Both the position numbers and the translations under genes were made by a program. The notes below the pieces were generated by a model. It searched no databases. It was not told where the DNA came from and was given only the letters and a program-made list of their open reading frames with translations. From assembly GCA_030706405.1 (NCBI GenBank), contig JAUZOO010000004.1, positions 182,765 through 246,764 of the forward strand: 64,000 bases of DNA, in the 5' to 3' direction. This DNA is from Bacteroidota bacterium (lineage in GTDB: Bacteria; Bacteroidota; Bacteroidia; Bacteroidales; JAAUTT01). Shown one piece after another: positions 60,438 to 64,000 of this stretch. How positions within the stretch are numbered: position 1 is the first letter of the stretch; each line of letters opens with the position of its first letter.

Positions 60438-61034
60438 ATGCTTCGATTCAAGCGAAAATATACCGATAACACCGACGAACAATTGATTCAGCTGTTGATT
60501 GCCGGCGACAGTAAGGCTTTTAACGAGCTTTACCATCGCTATAATCAACGGCTTTTGTATTATTTCTACCGGATGTTGGGAAATTCGAACGAGAAAGCAC
60601 AGGATTTCCTTCAGGATATTTTTATAAAACTGATAGACAAGGCAGAGACGTTCGACTCGTCAAAAAAATTTTCGACCTGGATTTTCAGCATAGCGCATAA
60701 TCTCTGCAAAAACGAATACCGTCGCATGAACATCCGCAAAACGGCAGAGATAGACACCTTCCTCGAAGTCCTTCCCGACGAACAGGAGACTATTCCCGAA
60801 TGGCATCGCATTAACATGGACGATTTCATATCGGATCTTTTCGCTGAACTCGAAAACTTTGATGAAATCCACAAAACGGTTTTTCTGCTACGTTACCGCG
60901 AGGAATTCTCAGTAAAAGACATCAGCCAGACGTTGGACATTTCAGAAGGCACCGTAAAATCAAGGCTTTTCTATACCCGAAAACGACTCTCGGAGCTACT
61001 ATCCAAATACCAAAACGCTTTTATTCCTGACTAA
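60438..61034 (+). CDS. ECF sigma factor, not SusC-linked
   Basis: A 198-residue sigma-70 family member. Region 2: YHRYNQRLLYYFYRMLGNSNEKAQDFLQDIFIKLID (about 31-66) with FSTWIFSIAHNLCKNEYRR. Region 4: VFLLRYREEFSVKDISQTLDISEGTVKSRLFYTRKRL (about 147-185). No FecR or SusC gene is adjacent; instead a 115-residue single-pass protein follows 12 bp later. It therefore belongs to a different ECF group from the two PUL sigma factors, perhaps envelope- or stress-responsive. Target genes are unknown, though the fusion enzyme gene at 61774 lies just downstream. Confidence 0.92.
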   Translation: MLRFKRKYTDNTDEQLIQLLIAGDSKAFNELYHRYNQRLLYYFYRMLGNSNEKAQDFLQDIFIKLIDKAETFDSSKKFSTWIFSIAHNLCKNEYRRMNIRKTAEIDTFLEVLPDEQETIPEWHRINMDDFISDLFAELENFDEIHKTVFLLRYREEFSVKDISQTLDISEGTVKSRLFYTRKRLSELLSKYQNAFIPD

Positions 61035-61046
61035 AAAGACACAAAT

Positions 61047-61394
61047 ATGAAACCTAAATTCAACTCACCCGACGAATTATTCAGAAATGCCCTGAAGCAC
61101 GACACTCCCGAACTTACCCCCAATGAAGGCATCGAGAAACGATTGAATTATTATTATCAGTTAAAACAAGCCTCCCGAAAACCTCATCAAAACTCTTTTG
61201 TCGATTTATTTTCGTGGTTGTTATCTTTTAAAAATATAGGATTAAAAACCAGCATGATATCAGTATGCCTTGTCTATTTTCTTTTTCTTGGCAATTTTCA
61301 AAACAATCCCCACTCCCGCCAAATAAGTGATTCCTGCCAGATTGCTCCCTGCGTGGTTGACAGCTTACTGGCAGCTAAAGATTCGTGCAAATAA
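61047..61394 (+). CDS. Short single-pass membrane protein, probable anti-sigma partner
   Basis: A 115-residue protein: N-terminal cytoplasmic part (MKPKFNSPDELFRNALKHD, about 1-65), one helix (TSMISVCLVYFLFLGNF, about 69-85) and a short C-terminal part with three Cys (DSCQIAPCVVDSLLAAKDSC). The 12-bp gap from the sigma gene and the topology fit an anti-sigma factor, but no ZAS-type zinc motif or FecR domain is present. The short Cys-rich periplasmic tail could be redox-sensing. Role inferred from position. Confidence 0.6.
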   Translation: MKPKFNSPDELFRNALKHDTPELTPNEGIEKRLNYYYQLKQASRKPHQNSFVDLFSWLLSFKNIGLKTSMISVCLVYFLFLGNFQNNPHSRQISDSCQIAPCVVDSLLAAKDSCK

Positions 61395-61773
61395 GTGAAA
61401 GGCTCCTATTATTTACAATCTTGTTTTTAAGAACAAAAACATCTTATTGATGTGTGCATTCAGCCCAATGAAACACCAAGCTCTCTTTTCATATTTCCGA
61501 AAACAAGCATCCTTCGAGTAACAGGTTACAGGCAAATCACATTTTTTAAGTCCTCACAAATCGCCCAATTAATTATCTGAAAGCCATCTATCAGGATATA
61601 AATCCTGTTATTCCCTCCATTGCTTTTATACGCTCTTCCCAAACTAAACGACTACTTAACGAAATGAAAACATGGGAAAACAACTTCACAAACGTCGTTT
61701 TATAAACAAAACACTATCTGGCAAATAAACATCTTCAAAAAACGACCTTCAAACAATCTAACAAACCATCACA
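61395..61773. other. Intergenic region, little recognisable
   Basis: This 379-bp AT-rich gap precedes the fusion enzyme gene. I see no TAnnTTTG box with a -33 partner, no strong hairpin and no supported small ORF. Confidence 0.4.
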
Positions 61774-64000
61774 ATGAAAATTAACATTACAAAACAACCC
61801 ATTAAACTGCTTTTTTGCATAATTACAGTTTGGCTTATGAGCTCTCCCAGACTTGAGGCTCAGTCCACAAAAATCGTTTGGGATTATAATTCCAGTAAAT
61901 TCGTTACCAGTGGCGTTTATGCACGGGTAAAAAAACTTAACACAGGCGAACTGACAATGGTTTATAGTAATGGCCCCGACGTTTTCATCCGAAAAAGTAG
62001 CGACGAAGGCTCCTCCTGGGGAAATGCCATAACGGTTGCACATACCGACGGATACAACAACACCAACTCCGAAATGATCCAATTAACTAACGGTTGGCTG
62101 TTATACGGATGGAATGGCCGTCCCATCACCCAGGGTGGCAGCCTGCATTTTACCATCTGCACTAAAATATCGAAGGATAACGGAATCTCCTGGGCAAATG
62201 AACAAGTTGTCTACTCCGGCGATGTTTGGGGTGCAAACGGAGTATGGGAACCGTCATTTATCCAAATCCCATCCGGCGAGGTACAACTGTATTTCGCAAA
62301 CGAATTCCCTTACACACGCACTTCTGAGCAGGAAATATCCCTGATGCGATCCTCAGACAATGGATTAACCTGGGGCAATGCCAAACAAATTTCGTTTCGG
62401 GCAGGTTCCCGCGACGGAATGCCGGTACCCGTACTCTTGCAGAACAACAAAGGAATTGCCATGGCTATCGAAGATCCTGGTCTTAATGGAACATTCAAAC
62501 CCGTCATTATTTGGACTTCCACAACCGACAACTGGAACCAGGCCTCAGCCGACGGCAGCAGCCCCAGACGATGGCACACGGTTCTATTACCAAACGACGT
62601 TTATGCCGGAGCTCCTTACCTTATTCAATTACCCTCGGGAGAAACCGTTCTTTCATTTCAATCAACCGAAGGACGTGCAAGTAATGCCGACAATGTATCG
62701 ATAATGCAGGTATATGTAGGCAATGAAAATGCACAAAACTTCACTAATAAATCAACACCATTCCCCAACATACCGGCTAATGGAAATGCAATGTGGAATT
62801 CCTTAACGGTTATCAACGACAGCACCATCATGGCCGTGAGCTCGGTAAACACCGGCGGAACCAGCCAGAATGGCATTTGGACAGTAAAAGGTAAAATTGT
62901 CCACGCATCTCCAGGATCTCAGTCCTGGGCAATGAAACAGGCTAAATTAATGACATCCTTTTCTTCTAAGATTGACACCGGCAAGGTTCTCCCTGAATAT
63001 CCCAGACCCCAAATGACACGCAACAACTGGATGAATCTGAATGGAATCTGGCAGTTTCAGCCGGGAGGCTCTTTAGACAATTTTCCTACCGGTACTTTGT
63101 CAAGCAAGATTTTAGTTCCTTTCCCTGTCGAATCCGCAATATCCGGGGTAATGGAATCGTATGATCGTTTATGGTATAAACGAACGTTTACCATTCCCGG
63201 CAATTGGAACGAAAGCCGGATATTACTCCATTTCGGAGCCGTTGATTATGAAGCCGAAGTATTTATAAATGGACAAAGTTTAGGGGTACATCAGGGAGGT
63301 TACGACCCTTTCTCATTTGACATCACCCCGAAGCTATCCGGCACCGGACCTCAGGAAGTTGTTGTCAGAGTTTATGATCCTACCGACTTTGGCGGGCAAC
63401 CACGCGGTAAACAAACCATCAACCCCGGAGGAATTATGTACACGTCAACAACCGGAATATGGCAAACTGTTTGGCTGGAACCCGTACCACAAACCGCCAT
63501 TGCCGAATTAAAAATGGTTCCGAATATCGACAATTCAACGTTAAACCTCACTGTAACAGCTCAGGGAACCGCTACCGGCTTATCCATTGCAGCCAAAGTC
63601 AGGGATGGGGCTAATATCATCCAATCGGCTACCGGTGCAGCAAATACGCAATTCCCAATTTCAATTTCCAATCCCAAACTTTGGTCGCCCGACTCTCCAT
63701 TTCTCTATGATATGAGGGTTTTCCTGCTTAAAGATGGTATCGCAATAGACTCCGTTGACACTTATTTTGGTATGCGAAAAATAGCCTTAGGCAGAGTTGA
63801 TGGTTACCCCAAAATGATACTCAATAATAAGTTTACATTTCAGCTCGGCCCCCTCGACCAAGGATTCTGGCCCGATGGCAATTATACTGCGCCAACTGAT
63901 TCTGCCCTCAAATTCGACCTTTTAAAAATCAAAGAACTGGGATTCAATATGGTTCGCAAACATATTAAAGTAGAACCTTACCGCTGGTACTACTGGGCCG
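61774..64000 (+). CDS. Secreted sialidase-like beta-propeller fused to GH2 (C-terminus off window)
   Basis: About 742 residues are visible from the ATG at 61774, open at the right edge. A signal peptide (KLLFCIITVWLMSSPRLEAQ) is followed by a propeller with Asp-box repeats (SSDEGSSWGNA, SKDNGISWAN, SSDNGLTWGNA) as in GH33/GH93 enzymes, to about residue 400. A GH2 N-terminal sugar-binding domain (NNWMNLNGIWQFQPGG, FGAVDYEAEVFINGQSLGVHQGGYDPFSFDIT), a GH2 immunoglobulin-like domain and the start of the TIM barrel (KELGFNMVRKHIKVEPYRW) follow. The catalytic acids of the GH2 barrel are not yet reached. It could cleave two linkages of one glycan. Confidence 0.88.
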   Translation, partial: MKINITKQPIKLLFCIITVWLMSSPRLEAQSTKIVWDYNSSKFVTSGVYARVKKLNTGELTMVYSNGPDVFIRKSSDEGSSWGNAITVAHTDGYNNTNSEMIQLTNGWLLYGWNGRPITQGGSLHFTICTKISKDNGISWANEQVVYSGDVWGANGVWEPSFIQIPSGEVQLYFANEFPYTRTSEQEISLMRSSDNGLTWGNAKQISFRAGSRDGMPVPVLLQNNKGIAMAIEDPGLNGTFKPVIIWTSTTDNWNQASADGSSPRRWHTVLLPNDVYAGAPYLIQLPSGETVLSFQSTEGRASNADNVSIMQVYVGNENAQNFTNKSTPFPNIPANGNAMWNSLTVINDSTIMAVSSVNTGGTSQNGIWTVKGKIVHASPGSQSWAMKQAKLMTSFSSKIDTGKVLPEYPRPQMTRNNWMNLNGIWQFQPGGSLDNFPTGTLSSKILVPFPVESAISGVMESYDRLWYKRTFTIPGNWNESRILLHFGAVDYEAEVFINGQSLGVHQGGYDPFSFDITPKLSGTGPQEVVVRVYDPTDFGGQPRGKQTINPGGIMYTSTTGIWQTVWLEPVPQTAIAELKMVPNIDNSTLNLTVTAQGTATGLSIAAKVRDGANIIQSATGAANTQFPISISNPKLWSPDSPFLYDMRVFLLKDGIAIDSVDTYFGMRKIALGRVDGYPKMILNNKFTFQLGPLDQGFWPDGNYTAPTDSALKFDLLKIKELGFNMVRKHIKVEPYRWYYWA

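Overview
The window comes from a Bacteroidota genome, most likely order Bacteroidales. The evidence is two SusC/SusD pairs each preceded by an ECF sigma factor and a FecR-type anti-sigma factor, a reg_prop/Y_Y_Y sensor, a split LysO, DUF4491 and Fer4_19-CDGSH proteins, and several promoters with the Bacteroidetes -33 TTTG / -7 TAnnTTTG pattern. SOD and a flavin protoporphyrinogen oxidase beside an oxygen-independent HemN suggest an organism that tolerates oxygen. No rRNA, tRNA, CRISPR array, insertion sequence or prophage was seen.

Layout. 1-18853 is a first glycan-utilisation region. It holds the N-terminal part of a sensor-regulator (cut by the left edge) and a leftward operon GH43, alpha/beta hydrolase, ROK kinase, MFS permease. 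It also holds a leftward sigma, FecR, SusC, SusD unit and a divergent 767-residue secreted protein of unknown function. 19161-33404 is mostly housekeeping: TrmH-like methyltransferase, split LysO, two CDGSH proteins, a very small proline-rich ORF, a periplasmic TPR-CHAT protein, SOD, haem genes and DUF4491. An AraC regulator, GNAT, PSRP and HExxH protein then form one operon. 33614-37373 is rhamnose catabolism (kinase, isomerase, aldolase), divergent from the AraC gene. 37456-58285 is a second, large leftward polysaccharide utilisation locus: sigma, FecR, SusC, SusD, DUF3823, GH43, frameshifted GH127, GH43, clan GH-A enzyme, DUF4965 protein, GH31, sulfatase. 58525-64000 adds a small cytosolic protein, a secreted esterase, a third ECF sigma with a short membrane partner, and a beta-propeller plus GH2 fusion cut by the right edge.

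How it fits together. GH43, GH127 and GH31 enzymes point to arabinose- or xylose-bearing plant or algal polysaccharide, and the sulfatase suggests a sulfated portion. Oligosaccharides would enter through SusCD, with trans-envelope signalling from the SusC STN domain through FecR to sigma. The nearby rhaBAD-type genes would use released rhamnose.

The most interesting signals are regulatory. Both SusC genes have, on the opposite strand, a perfect TAnnTTTG box at the start codon and an intrinsic terminator about 100 bp further on, which is the layout of DonS-type antisense RNAs. Both loci also share a 12-bp motif, TATAYCATAGGC, about 150 bp upstream of susC. A 22-bp palindrome (GTTCCA-N10-TGGAAC) occurs three times around the first locus, and an 11-bp tandem repeat of seven units lies nearby. 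A 33-codon proline-rich ORF with its own promoter-like box and terminator faces the TPR-CHAT gene.
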